Below, one piece after another: positions 1-6,821 of a stretch of 21,180 bases of DNA. Source of the stretch: a virus; the IMG/VR virus record IMGVR_UViG_3300024301_000112, positions 1 to 21,180 of that record; one strand, 5' to 3'. The notes under the pieces were generated by a model that worked only from the letters and a program-made list of their open reading frames with translations, was not told the DNA's origin and ran no database searches. Numbering within the stretch: position 1 is the first letter of the stretch; each line of letters begins with the position of its first letter. A program made the position numbers and the translations under genes.

Positions 1-402
1 CATCAAGTCAAGTAGTGCCTTTTTAGGGATAAAGACAAAATGTAATTTTTCCAAACGAGGATTAAGTACAACACAGCGAACAGCACCTTTCTTAAGTACA
101 CCGTTCTGAGATTTAACATTTGTGATTTCTGCTGACGAAAGACCATTAAGGTGAAGTGTACCAGTCTTGCATTCTGAACCATCATCAAAGTCTTCGTGTA
201 TTCCATCAATGAAATTGTATTGGCCGCCTGAGCTGATGGCCATCATATCCTCAATAAGATGTTCAATATTAAAGACTTGTGGTTTTTGAATTAATGCTTC
301 ACGGAACGGGGTCCCTTCAGCAAAGTTTGGATGATTTTCGAGTATAAGTTCAACATAAAGTTTTAATTTGATATCGGTATTCACCTTGTCATAATAAGCC
401 AT
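1..402 (-). CDS. Partial hypothetical protein, possible PD-(D/E)XK-like nuclease
   Basis: The frame starts at ATG 402-400 and stays open for 134 codons to the left edge, so the C-terminus lies outside the window. The start has a good Shine-Dalgarno (AAGGAG, 9 nt upstream) and lies directly behind a sigma70-type promoter at 434-462. The protein begins MAYYDKVNTDIKLKLYVELI. It contains a cluster reading DFDDGSECKTG, followed by strands such as VRCVVLNPR and LHFVFIPKK. An Asp followed by Glu-x-Lys next to beta strands recalls restriction-like nuclease active sites, but that is a motif-level guess only. I do not recognise the family. That it is a real gene is much surer than its function. Confidence 0.75.
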   Translation of the reverse strand, partial: MAYYDKVNTDIKLKLYVELILENHPNFAEGTPFREALIQKPQVFNIEHLIEDMMAISSGGQYNFIDGIHEDFDDGSECKTGTLHLNGLSSAEITNVKSQNGVLKKGAVRCVVLNPRLEKLHFVFIPKKALLDLM

Positions 403-433
403 CAGTTAGTTCTCCTTCCATCTGATAGCTACT

Positions 434-462
434 ATTATACTATAGTTTGAAGGGAATGTAAA
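434..462 (-). promoter_or_regulatory. Sigma70-type early promoter P1
   Basis: On the minus strand TTTACA (457-462) is followed by a 17-nt spacer and TATAAT (434-439). It sits between the stop of the primase-like gene (482) and the start of the left-edge gene (402). The layout is the same as four other minus-strand promoters in the window. The sequence following the -10 box (AGTAG...) is also shared. Confidence 0.85.
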
Positions 463-467
463 TAGCC

Positions 468-479
468 AATATGCATATT
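468..479. promoter_or_regulatory. Operator-like palindrome AATATGCATATT upstream of P1
   Basis: This perfect 12-bp palindrome lies exactly 5 bp upstream of the P1 -35 box. The same palindrome at the same spacing occurs at 13605-13616 and 17274-17285. It could be a binding site for a dimeric regulator or an UP-like element; nothing here identifies the binder. Confidence 0.5.
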
Positions 480-481
480 TT

Positions 482-1411
482 TTACATATTTTTATAGACA
501 AATTCGATAGCACGATCCGCTTCGACCTCGAAAGAACGACCTTGGTACCAATGACCTGTCTCTGCGTCAAGCTCTCGACAGAGTACTGCTACCTCATGAG
601 CCGTGATAGGATACTCACGGCGAACTGCGTTTGCGGCGATTGATACCATTAAACGATACATCGTATGATACCAACCAGTTCCATTGATTGCCTTATAATC
701 GTCAACGAGTTTTTTGTTAACGAACGGACAGTCATTGTAACTCTGCCATGTTATGCTAGTGTTCTCCATCTTTGATTTGCGGTGATTAATGACTTCCTTT
801 TGGATTGACTCAGGTAGTCTATCAAGAAACGTCTTACCTTGTTTCTCAACCATAGGATGCTTATTCATAAGTTCCATAGGATTAATCCAACTACCAGCAA
901 CATTAGTAAAGATAAAGTTGTTAGCGCCAGCATAGCTTGCAGGGATGTAATACATTCTAGATAAGTCCTTAGTCTGCCCATCTCCGATGCGTCCGAGCTC
1001 TTCGTTGAGGGCAAACCAAAAGTGTTTGATTCTAGATTGTTCAACCTTAGTTGTAAGTGGGAAGACGAGCCGAAACTTTGGGAAATCGTCTTTACTGCTT
1101 GCAGTACTATAGCAAATGTAGTAATGACTACCAAACCTACTAAATAGCTCATCCTTTAGCTGCCCATTAAAATTGTGGTCATCAACATCAACAGCAGCCC
1201 AACCTCCCCAATCAACAACATTCGCGTTGGCCCTAGTTGAGTCAACCACATAAGTAGCAGGTGATATAAGTTGCGCATCTTTCTTGCCTTCTCTTTCAAT
1301 TGCGGATAACCCGTACAAAAGATTCTCAAACTCTTCCCACGAGCTGAGGTCCATACGTTTATCCGTCTTGTTATCGAATATGCTGTTAAACAGCGTTAGC
1401 GAGATTTCCAT
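482..1411 (-). CDS. Primase-polymerase (AEP)-like protein
   Basis: This is a 309-residue protein. The ATG at 1411 is preferred because GAGGA lies 5 nt upstream; an in-frame ATG at 1423 lacks a ribosome site. The central region reads like the catalytic core of archaeo-eukaryotic primase/PrimPol relatives. It has a strand ending in VDVDD (two metal-binding acidic residues), then STASSKDDFPKFRLVFPL, then KDLSRMYYIPASY with a third Asp before an aromatic strand. The C-terminal ~90 residues (NGTGWYHTMYRLMVSIAANA and on) look like a helical PriCT-like accessory domain. It overlaps the MazG-like gene by 26 nt and follows gp43, which fits a replication role. No T4-type gp61 primase is present in this window, so the two could coexist elsewhere in the genome. 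The family call rests on motif order, not a search. Confidence 0.55.
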   Translation of the reverse strand: MEISLTLFNSIFDNKTDKRMDLSSWEEFENLLYGLSAIEREGKKDAQLISPATYVVDSTRANANVVDWGGWAAVDVDDHNFNGQLKDELFSRFGSHYYICYSTASSKDDFPKFRLVFPLTTKVEQSRIKHFWFALNEELGRIGDGQTKDLSRMYYIPASYAGANNFIFTNVAGSWINPMELMNKHPMVEKQGKTFLDRLPESIQKEVINHRKSKMENTSITWQSYNDCPFVNKKLVDDYKAINGTGWYHTMYRLMVSIAANAVRREYPITAHEVAVLCRELDAETGHWYQGRSFEVEADRAIEFVYKNM

Positions 1412-1808
1412 GATTGTCCTCATGACTTGGAGCAGTCCATCCTTCAGGTTTGATTAAGTCAGGTAGACCCAATGGATTAGGACGGCTTTCTTTAACACCT
1501 GGTTCTTTTGCCATGTTGGCTCGGTGAACCTCATCCCATGCCTTATGCGCATCCACGCCAAAAGCATCCAGTGTACCAATCGCAACAACGCATAGATCAA
1601 TTAAACCGTCAACGATCTCTTCAGGATCTCGCTCAACGACTGCTTTTTTCGTTTCGTTCAATTCTTCATCAAGAAACTTTAGACGGAACTTAAGGAACTC
1701 ATCAAGAACCTTCCAATCCACGTCGGATTGCATCTGTGCTTGCATCCACTTATGAACGCCATACTTAGCGTGCATTTCATTGATATCTTTTACCCAATCT
1801 TTGCTCAT
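1386..1808 (-). CDS. mazG: MazG-like NTP pyrophosphohydrolase
   Basis: This is a 140-residue all-alpha NTP-pyrophosphatase candidate. Members hydrolyse (d)NTPs or related nucleotides to monophosphate plus pyrophosphate with Mg2+ held by an EExxE...ExxD motif. Here EELNE (E48, E49, E52) is followed by EEIVDGLID (E64, D67), the family signature in order and spacing. The tail, from about residue 100, is Pro/Asn-rich and probably not part of the fold. The gene starts 10 nt after gp43 stops, and its Shine-Dalgarno TAGGAG uses the gp43 TAG, so the two are likely coupled. Phage MazG homologues are common in marine T4-like phages and are thought to act on nucleotide pools; the real substrate is not established by sequence. 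Confidence 0.85.
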   Translation of the reverse strand: MSKDWVKDINEMHAKYGVHKWMQAQMQSDVDWKVLDEFLKFRLKFLDEELNETKKAVVERDPEEIVDGLIDLCVVAIGTLDAFGVDAHKAWDEVHRANMAKEPGVKESRPNPLGLPDLIKPEGWTAPSHEDNHGNLANAV

Positions 1809-1817
1809 AATATTCTC

Positions 1818-4331
1818 CTATGCAAAAAAGTCTTCTAGTGTTTGTGTATCCTCGGGATTCCAGCCAACCGCATCAAGAATTGGAATGATTGGATCCAAGA
1901 ATGTTTTTTCGAACTGCTTATCGTAGTCAATGTACTTTTCAAGTTGTAACTCGGCAGGCAGATAGTCTGGGAAAGAGATTACGTTTTCTCTGATAGGATT
2001 AGGTACCTTCATATAGCAGAACTTAATCTTCTCTCCGTTTTGAATCATGGTGTACTTCTTGTCAAGACCCTTGTCCTTGACTGCCATATTATATAACAAT
2101 GCGCCACGAACATGGATTGGACAGCCTTTCTTATAGATGGTTTTACTGTCCTTCCACTTTGCGATATCGGATACACCGCGTGGAAATGATACCTCCTCAG
2201 GCTTAAGGGTTGAGAAGTATTCCTTGAACGACTGAATGGCGTGTTGAGTTTTTGTTTCAGAACCACTTACGATAACCTTGAACAATTCCTTGAGTGCTTC
2301 ACGACAAGCGGATGGTGTTGATGACTTGATTGCCTCGATGCCCATGATCTTGAGCTTAGGTTCAGCGTATTGAACACCTTCGTTGTTGTGCACGTTTAGA
2401 ATGTAACGTTTCTTAGCGGTCCATATGCCACGGTCAGCGATTACCTCACGACCCATCTCCATACGATTAGTGTAACACGCGAACTGTTTGAACAGACCAT
2501 CATACGATTCTGCAAGTACTTTTTCGAACTCACCCTTACATACCTCATCAAGAAACGCAACGGGATCCTTAGGCTCAAACTTATTGACCATCGGACCAAA
2601 GTTGATGTACAACGAATCAGTATCAATAGCGATAACATAATCAAAGTTGTCAGTCTTAAGTAGTTGGTTCATACGGAGGTTAACCGTTTTCTCTGCCCAA
2701 CGAACTGCAAGTTGACCTGACAGCGTGATTGCTTCAGCAACACGGAGATCGAAGTAACGGAAGTAACGATTACCAAGTGCGCCATACAGAGAGTTCATAA
2801 GAATCTTGATTGACATTTGTTGGTTTTCGTAATGACTGATGTCACGTTCGATCTCATAGATCCTTTGCTTATCAGACTTATCAGCCTGCTCAAGTAATTG
2901 TTTTGCCTCGAGCATTTTGTTCTTGACGAGCCTACGCTCATCGTAGTACTGAACAATGATGGCAGGAATGATACCTTGACGTTCCTTAGAGAAGTAAACT
3001 CCGTTTGCGGCTAGAGCCATATTGGAGTTAGGATTGCTTGCGCCATCAAGGCACGTGTCCGGATTAATGTCCGGTTCAGTCATACCCTCGATGATTGTCT
3101 CTGGACTCATGTTCCATTGAACAATGATGTTGGGATACAGCGAGTTTAGATCGAATGAACAAACCCACTCGTGAAGACCTACTTGAGGTTCCTTCACGTA
3201 ACCACCTGGATAGTCAGCTTTGAACTTGTCGGTTGATGGAGGTGGAACAATGTTCTTAGCTGCAAGATCACGATAGATGATCGTATCCCAAATCATAGTT
3301 GTTCCAAAAGTATCCTGATAGTTGACACCAGCCTTGTAGGCCATAGTAAGTGCGAGAGTAATCAGACCCATCTTGTCCTCAAGACGGTCAACCAACTCTA
3401 CGTCCTTGATGTTATAATCAATGAACTTTTGAAAGTCGTGTTTGTACAAGGCATGAAGCGAACTATGTTCCTCGTAGGACAACTTACGCTCGCCTAGTAC
3501 AACATGAGCGATATGGTCAAGCTTGTATGATTCCTGTGCGCCATACGAATAACCAAACTTTTGAAACAGGTCATAGTAGTCAAGTTGAGAGATACCATAC
3601 ATTTCGTATGTATCGAGTTCCTTACCCTTGACCGCAATCTTACGGTACTGAACTACACCCCAAGGCGATAGCTTTTTGACCATGTCATCACCCATGATAC
3701 GAGCGATACGATTGACAAGATAAGGAATATCGAATAGACGAGTATTCCAACCCGTAACGATATCGGGACAATGAGACGAACTACTCCAGTGGTCAAGAAA
3801 GGCCAGAAGTAGTTTGATCTCATCGTCACACTTTTTGTATATGACTCTGTGGTCCTGCATATACGAAGCGGATGCATCGTAGTCATACAGACCCCAGACG
3901 TAATACGTATTGTCGATGTTGTTTTTAACAGTGATAGAAATGACTGGGTGAGCCGCTTCTTCAGGAAGAGGGAATCCATCGTCGGAAGCAACCTCGATGT
4001 CGATCGTTGTTACATTGATCTTATCACGATCAAACTTGATCTCACCTGGGAACTTGTCGTAAATGAATTGGCTGATGTAATTGGTTGTACCATAGATCTT
4101 AAAGTTATCGACGTCTTTGTACGTCGCGATAAAATCCTTGGCATCACGCATAGTGTCGAGCACACGTGGCTCAACGCGGGTACCATCGATTGACGAGTAC
4201 CCAGTGTCCTTATTTGATCTTACATATAAAGTCGGCGAAAACGGAATCTTGCGAAGGACTCGCTCACCGTTTTCGTAACCTGCATAGAGCAGATTGTTGC
4301 CATAGCGATTGACGCTTGTATAAAAATTCAC
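1818..4331 (-). CDS. gp43: Family B DNA polymerase gp43
   Basis: This is the replicative DNA polymerase with 3'-5' exonuclease, 837 residues (T4 gp43 is about 898). Exonuclease motifs are DIE (D111, E113), NTRLFD (D201) and YNIKD (Y306, D310). Polymerase motif A is DLNSLYPN (D394), motif B KILMNSLYGALGN (about 509-521) and motif C DTDSLY (D570, D572); KKRY (about 640-643) is the KxY motif. All catalytic residues are present. The start is GTG, with GGAGG 6 nt upstream. The C-terminal LEDFFA resembles the short hydrophobic sliding-clamp-binding tail of T4 gp43, which would dock on gp45 (8813-9502). Its own sigma70-type promoter lies at 4357-4385, and MazG-like and primase-like genes follow. Confidence 0.98.
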   Translation of the reverse strand: MNFYTSVNRYGNNLLYAGYENGERVLRKIPFSPTLYVRSNKDTGYSSIDGTRVEPRVLDTMRDAKDFIATYKDVDNFKIYGTTNYISQFIYDKFPGEIKFDRDKINVTTIDIEVASDDGFPLPEEAAHPVISITVKNNIDNTYYVWGLYDYDASASYMQDHRVIYKKCDDEIKLLLAFLDHWSSSSHCPDIVTGWNTRLFDIPYLVNRIARIMGDDMVKKLSPWGVVQYRKIAVKGKELDTYEMYGISQLDYYDLFQKFGYSYGAQESYKLDHIAHVVLGERKLSYEEHSSLHALYKHDFQKFIDYNIKDVELVDRLEDKMGLITLALTMAYKAGVNYQDTFGTTMIWDTIIYRDLAAKNIVPPPSTDKFKADYPGGYVKEPQVGLHEWVCSFDLNSLYPNIIVQWNMSPETIIEGMTEPDINPDTCLDGASNPNSNMALAANGVYFSKERQGIIPAIIVQYYDERRLVKNKMLEAKQLLEQADKSDKQRIYEIERDISHYENQQMSIKILMNSLYGALGNRYFRYFDLRVAEAITLSGQLAVRWAEKTVNLRMNQLLKTDNFDYVIAIDTDSLYINFGPMVNKFEPKDPVAFLDEVCKGEFEKVLAESYDGLFKQFACYTNRMEMGREVIADRGIWTAKKRYILNVHNNEGVQYAEPKLKIMGIEAIKSSTPSACREALKELFKVIVSGSETKTQHAIQSFKEYFSTLKPEEVSFPRGVSDIAKWKDSKTIYKKGCPIHVRGALLYNMAVKDKGLDKKYTMIQNGEKIKFCYMKVPNPIRENVISFPDYLPAELQLEKYIDYDKQFEKTFLDPIIPILDAVGWNPEDTQTLEDFFA

Positions 4332-4356
4332 AGTTTACCTCCATAATTTAGATACT

Positions 4357-4385
4357 ATTATACCATAGTTCCGCTAGGATGTAAA
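4357..4385 (-). promoter_or_regulatory. Sigma70-type early promoter P2, upstream of gp43
   Basis: On the minus strand TTTACA (4380-4385), a 17-nt spacer and TATAAT (4357-4362), with a TGG extended -10. It lies 5 bp after the stop of the upstream gene and 26 nt before the gp43 GTG. It lacks the AATATGCATATT palindrome seen at P1, P4 and P6. Confidence 0.88.
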
Positions 4386-4390
4386 CCATT

Positions 4391-4675
4391 TTATAGAATT
4401 ATTTTCTTATCCGGAGTCATTACTTTGCCGAACATCTGCTGATATTGGTTCTTTAACTGTTCGACTGGATCCACCATGAACATGATGAAAGATGGGTTGA
4501 TATTGAATCCACCGCTAGCGTCTGAATACGCCATGAATGGTGCCAATCCGAGTTGGTTGGCTTCTGTAGGAATCAGGATAGCTACATCAGTAAGGTTATA
4601 CCCGCCGTCCTGTTCTTTAACATCACAAATTAACTCTTCACCAGTTGCGATTCTCACGATTTTAATATTTGACAT
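4391..4675 (-). CDS. Small conserved protein, Sm/SH3-like barrel candidate (paralogue of 17354-17743)
   Basis: This is a 94-residue protein. ATG 4675 is chosen because GGAG lies 6 nt upstream; the in-frame ATG at 4687 overlaps that ribosome site. The N-terminus IKIVRIATGEELICDVKEQ matches the start of the protein at 17743 (HFKLSSGEELISLVKG). Later segments also correspond: P-F-x-A-Y-S, then I-N-P-S-F-I, then a V...Y-x-x-M stretch near the C-terminus. A short beta-rich protein opening with a GEEL turn suggests a small barrel of the Sm/SH3 type, possibly nucleic-acid binding; this is inference. It lies between a terminator (4690-4721) and the gp43 promoter. Confidence 0.75.
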   Translation of the reverse strand: MSNIKIVRIATGEELICDVKEQDGGYNLTDVAILIPTEANQLGLAPFMAYSDASGGFNINPSFIMFMVDPVEQLKNQYQQMFGKVMTPDKKIIL

Positions 4676-4689
4676 ATTTGTCTCCATAG

Positions 4690-4721
4690 TAAAGGAAAGG
4701 GCCCCGCAGAGAGCGAGGCCC
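4690..4721 (-). terminator. Rho-independent terminator
   Basis: On the minus strand a 9-bp stem (GGGCCTCGC / GCGGGGCCC, one T-G pair) closes a 5-nt loop and is followed by TTTCCTTT. It stands 8 nt after the stop of the 4730-4966 gene. It would end the transcript arriving from the Hsp20 region, and leaves the 4391-4675 gene dependent on read-through or an unseen promoter. Confidence 0.8.
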
Positions 4722-4729
4722 AGTTGGTT

Positions 4730-4966
4730 TTAAGATTCTTTCTTATCAGTCACAAAAGAATAGAGCTTGTCGGCCTGTTCTTTGATTTCATCGGGCGTGT
4801 ACATTTTTGGAACGTACTTAGACCATGCATCAAGAGCGGCTTCATTATTTTCTTTGGCAAGATCCATTGCGTGATAGGCCATTTGCATATTGGTTTCGTA
4901 TTGACGATCCAATAATTCTTTAGCCATCTGCAAAACATCATAACGGATTTGATAGGGGTTTGACAT
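4730..4966 (-). CDS. Conserved hypothetical phage protein, helical
   Basis: This is a 78-residue protein. ATG 4966 is preferred over an upstream in-frame ATG at 5026 because AAGGAAAG lies at the right distance and the extra 20 residues look like translated leader. The sequence (MSNPYQIRYDVLQMAKELLD at the start) is almost entirely predicted helix, rich in Gln, Met, Glu and Lys, with no signal peptide, membrane segment or catalytic motif. It resembles small helical proteins I associate with marine T4-like phages, but I cannot give a function. A strong terminator follows its stop. Confidence 0.75.
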   Translation of the reverse strand: MSNPYQIRYDVLQMAKELLDRQYETNMQMAYHAMDLAKENNEAALDAWSKYVPKMYTPDEIKEQADKLYSFVTDKKES

Positions 4967-5043
4967 AATTTTCTTTCCTTTTTCGTGTGTGTAGCGATAC
5001 CATTCTATGTCTATGTCGGTATGCATGTGTTATATAGCAAGGA

Positions 5044-5442
5044 CTAAAAAGTCCAAGCTACTCCTACTTCGATCTCTCCGCGATCTTCTGCGTTGAAGTC
5101 GTAAGTTGTTTCGGCATACGCCATGGTGTTACCATTGATGTCGTATTCTGCGCCGAGTTCTAGAAGCGGGTAGTTCCCATCATCAAGAATATTTACTACG
5201 TTCCAATCATCACCACTCGTGTGGTTGGTTTCGTACATAGTGATTGGCATTTCGCCATATACTGATAGCGGCCCTGCTGCTGATGTCCAGCGCAATTCTG
5301 GTTCCACCGTCAAGTGATTGGTCTCAGCATCCACTTTGTGATATGCTTTGACTTCAGTGTTAAGGGCAAGACCCATTCCTAGATCTGCCGCGGCGGTAGA
5401 TGTTGCTGTTAGTGCTGCTACCGCGAAAAGTACTGCTTTCAT
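5044..5442 (-). CDS. Secreted protein with small outer-membrane-barrel features
   Basis: This is a 132-residue protein with a clear signal peptide: Lys2, a hydrophobic Ala/Val/Leu core, and an AAA-D cleavage site near residue 19. The mature part has many alternating short beta strands (NHLTVEPELRW, LSVYGEMPITMYE, MAYAETTYDF). It ends with a strand closing on Phe (EIEVGVAWTF), which fits the C-terminal beta-signal read by the BAM complex. At about 113 mature residues it could only form a small barrel or a barrel-like periplasmic domain. Phage proteins of this kind could alter the host surface, for example in superinfection exclusion, but that role is inferred. SD-like AAAGGAA lies 8 nt upstream of the ATG. 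A short palindrome (GGACT-TTTT-AGTCC, 5041-5054) overlaps its stop. Confidence 0.8.
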   Translation of the reverse strand: MKAVLFAVAALTATSTAAADLGMGLALNTEVKAYHKVDAETNHLTVEPELRWTSAAGPLSVYGEMPITMYETNHTSGDDWNVVNILDDGNYPLLELGAEYDINGNTMAYAETTYDFNAEDRGEIEVGVAWTF

Positions 5443-5472
5443 TTGTCATGTTCCTTTCTTTGTGACAATGAA

Positions 5473-5494
5473 GAGGGGTTAACCATGACCCCTC
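5473..5494 (-). terminator. Terminator-like hairpin between DUF3563-like gene and barrel-like gene
   Basis: GAGGGGT and ACCCCTC form a perfect 7-bp stem with an 8-nt loop on the minus strand. Only a weak T-rich stretch (TTCATT) follows, so it may pause or stabilise RNA rather than terminate. It lies in the 76-nt gap before the gene at 5442. Confidence 0.45.
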
Positions 5495-5518
5495 ACGCGT
5501 TTATTAAGTAACGACCCT

Positions 5519-5689
5519 TTAGACCCAACCCCTAAGATTAGGATTGGTAGACCATTTCAACTGCTTTTGCCGACGCTCAAGGTCGACTAGGTCAGTTGAT
5601 TTAGATAGGTATTCTTCTATTCTTTCGACTTCAGTCTTCGGTCTTACCGAGTTCCAAATGCCTGACAATGTCTTGAATACATACCTCAT
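5519..5689 (-). CDS. DUF3563-like small protein (56 aa)
   Basis: The gene runs from ATG 5689 to TAA 5519. The start overlaps the TGA of the upstream gene as ATGA, which supports translation by coupling; no good Shine-Dalgarno is visible. The protein is basic-acidic and helical. Its core, VERIEEYLSKSTDLVDLERR, matches my recollection of the bacterial DUF3563 pattern (E-x-Y-L-x-x-S-x-D-x-x-D-L-E-R-R). It ends in NLRGWV. DUF3563 proteins are short, of unknown function, and known from proteobacteria, which hints at the host group. AGA and AGG Arg codons occur, readable by the phage tRNA at 8360-8436. Confidence 0.7.
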   Translation of the reverse strand: MRYVFKTLSGIWNSVRPKTEVERIEEYLSKSTDLVDLERRQKQLKWSTNPNLRGWV

Positions 5690-5916
5690 TTGTAGATCCT
5701 ATCAATGGTTTGCTGGTTAAGCATCATTACGATCTCTTCGTATGTTTTCTTAGGATATTCACATCGAAGATAATGCGCTACTCTGCGATTAGCTTCTGCT
5801 TGTCTCGCTAAAATGATTGCTTTACCAACGCTTTTGAAGAATCCAACGATTGATTCAATTACTACCTCAATCGCTTTCGTTAAGTAGCTGTGAGCTACCA
5901 GTACTGCTTGTGTCAC
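5686..5916 (-). CDS. Small helical protein of unknown function, overlapping hsp20
   Basis: This is a 76-residue protein from a GTG start preceded by GGGGGAAA 8 nt upstream. The first 50 nt overlap the end of hsp20 in another frame. The N-terminal half (AIEVVIESIVGFFKSVGKAI) looks like an amphipathic helix. The second half is a basic helix followed by KKTYEEIVMMLNQQTIDRIY. No catalytic motif is seen. It vaguely recalls host DUF1127-type small proteins, but I would not assign it. The ATGA overlap with the following 56-residue gene makes a tight pair. Confidence 0.65.
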   Translation of the reverse strand: MTQAVLVAHSYLTKAIEVVIESIVGFFKSVGKAIILARQAEANRRVAHYLRCEYPKKTYEEIVMMLNQQTIDRIYK

Positions 5917-6337
5917 GTGTGTTTCCCCCGTTACTGATTTTTACTTTACGGGGACGCATTTCTTCTGGAATTACTACCTTCAATTGAACTGCTAGGATTC
6001 CATCCACAAGATCCGCTCCATGTACTTGAACGTACTCGGACAGCCTAAAGGTGCGTTTGAACTTCTTCGTAGAAATACCACGATGAATGTACTCGCGACC
6101 CTTACTTATATGTTCACCTGAGACGGTGAGAGTGCGATCCTTAACTTCGATTTCAAGTTCTTCTTCATTGAATCCAGCGACCGCTAGTTCAATAAGGTAT
6201 TCTTGATCGTCTACCTTAACGATATTATGCGGTGGGTAGTGGTCATTTGCATGCCGAGCTACTCGATCCAATTCGTCGAAAAGATGGTCGAAACCAACAA
6301 AAGATGCACGTGGGAAAAGTTGCTTTACGCCTGTCAT
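5867..6337 (-). CDS. hsp20: Hsp20 / small heat-shock protein (alpha-crystallin domain)
   Basis: This is a 156-residue sHSP, an ATP-independent holdase that would keep host or phage proteins soluble in the cytoplasm. The alpha-crystallin domain spans about residues 28-130: VDDQEYLIELAVAGFNEEEL, then LTVSGEH, then the strand-rich FKRTFRLSEYV, ending in DGILAVQLKVVIPEE, the family's G-x-L...P signature. A basic VKI follows. ATG 6337 is chosen because AAAGGAGATAACT precedes it; the frame extends upstream only to a GTG without support. The last ~20 residues are Ser/Thr/Asn-rich and encoded in the overlap with the next gene. A TATAAATA late promoter at 6400-6407 suggests late expression, so it may assist capsid or tail assembly. 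Hsp20 is common in marine T4-like phages. Confidence 0.93.
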   Translation of the reverse strand: MTGVKQLFPRASFVGFDHLFDELDRVARHANDHYPPHNIVKVDDQEYLIELAVAGFNEEELEIEVKDRTLTVSGEHISKGREYIHRGISTKKFKRTFRLSEYVQVHGADLVDGILAVQLKVVIPEEMRPRKVKISNGGNTRDTSSTGSSQLLNESD

Positions 6338-6399
6338 AGTTATCTCCTTTAATAAAGCAAGATTAATAATAGAGCCGGGCCTATCCCGCACTCCAATGT

Positions 6400-6407
6400 T
6401 ATTTATA
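6400..6407 (-). promoter_or_regulatory. T4-type late promoter (TATAAATA) upstream of hsp20
   Basis: An exact TATAAATA on the minus strand, 9 nt after the regA stop and 63 nt before the hsp20 ATG. It matches the T4 late consensus recognised by gp55-bound RNA polymerase with the gp45 clamp; both factors are encoded in this window. Confidence 0.75.
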
Positions 6408-6415
6408 CATCGACG

Positions 6416-6790
6416 TTATTTGTTTCCGATGTTATATTTTGGACATAGCTCCCATTGATCCTTATCCTTAAAGGATATGATCTTAATCTGTCGTAACGGA
6501 GCCGTGTCCTTTGCTTCCTGCGCGTTAACCGGAGTAATAAGACCCCAGTCGCTAAGCAGTGTCACAATAGTGTTACGACGCTGTATGTCATTATCTACTA
6601 GGTTGGATGGTTTACCGTCAAGGAGAAACAGTTCCTTAAAGTGAACGATAAAGTACCGCCCCTGTTTATGTAGAATATGGCATGATTGGTATAATTTGTT
6701 TTCTTTGCGGGAGGCTACCCCGATACGAGTTAGCGTTTCTCTCACCTTCAAGAAGTCATCGGGCTCGTTAAGAATTATCTCCAGCATCAT
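6416..6790 (-). CDS. regA: RegA translational repressor
   Basis: This is a 124-residue protein (T4 RegA is 122) that in T4 binds ribosome-binding regions of early mRNAs, including its own and those of clamp genes. The sequence aligns well from memory with T4: EPDDFLKVRETLTRIGVA, LYQSCHILHKQGRYFIVHFKE, DWGLI, and ISFKDKDQWELCPKYNIGN. The start at ATG 6790 (or the adjacent ATG 6787) matches the T4 N-terminus. A GTG at 6835 would add 15 unmatched residues inside the gp62 end. The two ATGs lie in the loop of a 7-bp hairpin (6779-6798). It follows gp62 by 31 nt, the same order as in T4. Confidence 0.95.
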   Translation of the reverse strand: MMLEIILNEPDDFLKVRETLTRIGVASRKENKLYQSCHILHKQGRYFIVHFKELFLLDGKPSNLVDNDIQRRNTIVTLLSDWGLITPVNAQEAKDTAPLRQIKIISFKDKDQWELCPKYNIGNK

Positions 6791-6798
6791 GGCTGGAG
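6779..6798 (-). promoter_or_regulatory. Hairpin presenting the regA start codons
   Basis: On the minus strand CTCCAGC and GCTGGAG form a perfect 7-bp stem around the 6-nt loop CATGAT, which contains the start region of regA. The stem lies across the 3' end of the initiation site and the first codons. This suggests structural control of RegA translation; T4 RegA represses its own mRNA. Confidence 0.6.
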
Positions 6799-6821
6799 TC
6801 CACTCTACGGCCACATTATTA

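Noticed and set aside
3849-4193. Plus-strand open frame of 114 codons inside gp43
   Set aside because: It is fully antisense to the conserved exonuclease region of gp43, has no promoter or ribosome site, and no recognisable protein pattern. The other plus-strand frames (for example 12611-13036, 16640-17023, 6696-7031) were rejected for the same reason.
5041-5054. GGACT-TTTT-AGTCC palindrome at the stop of the barrel-like gene as a terminator
   Set aside because: The stem is only 5 bp and no T-run follows; too weak to call a terminator.
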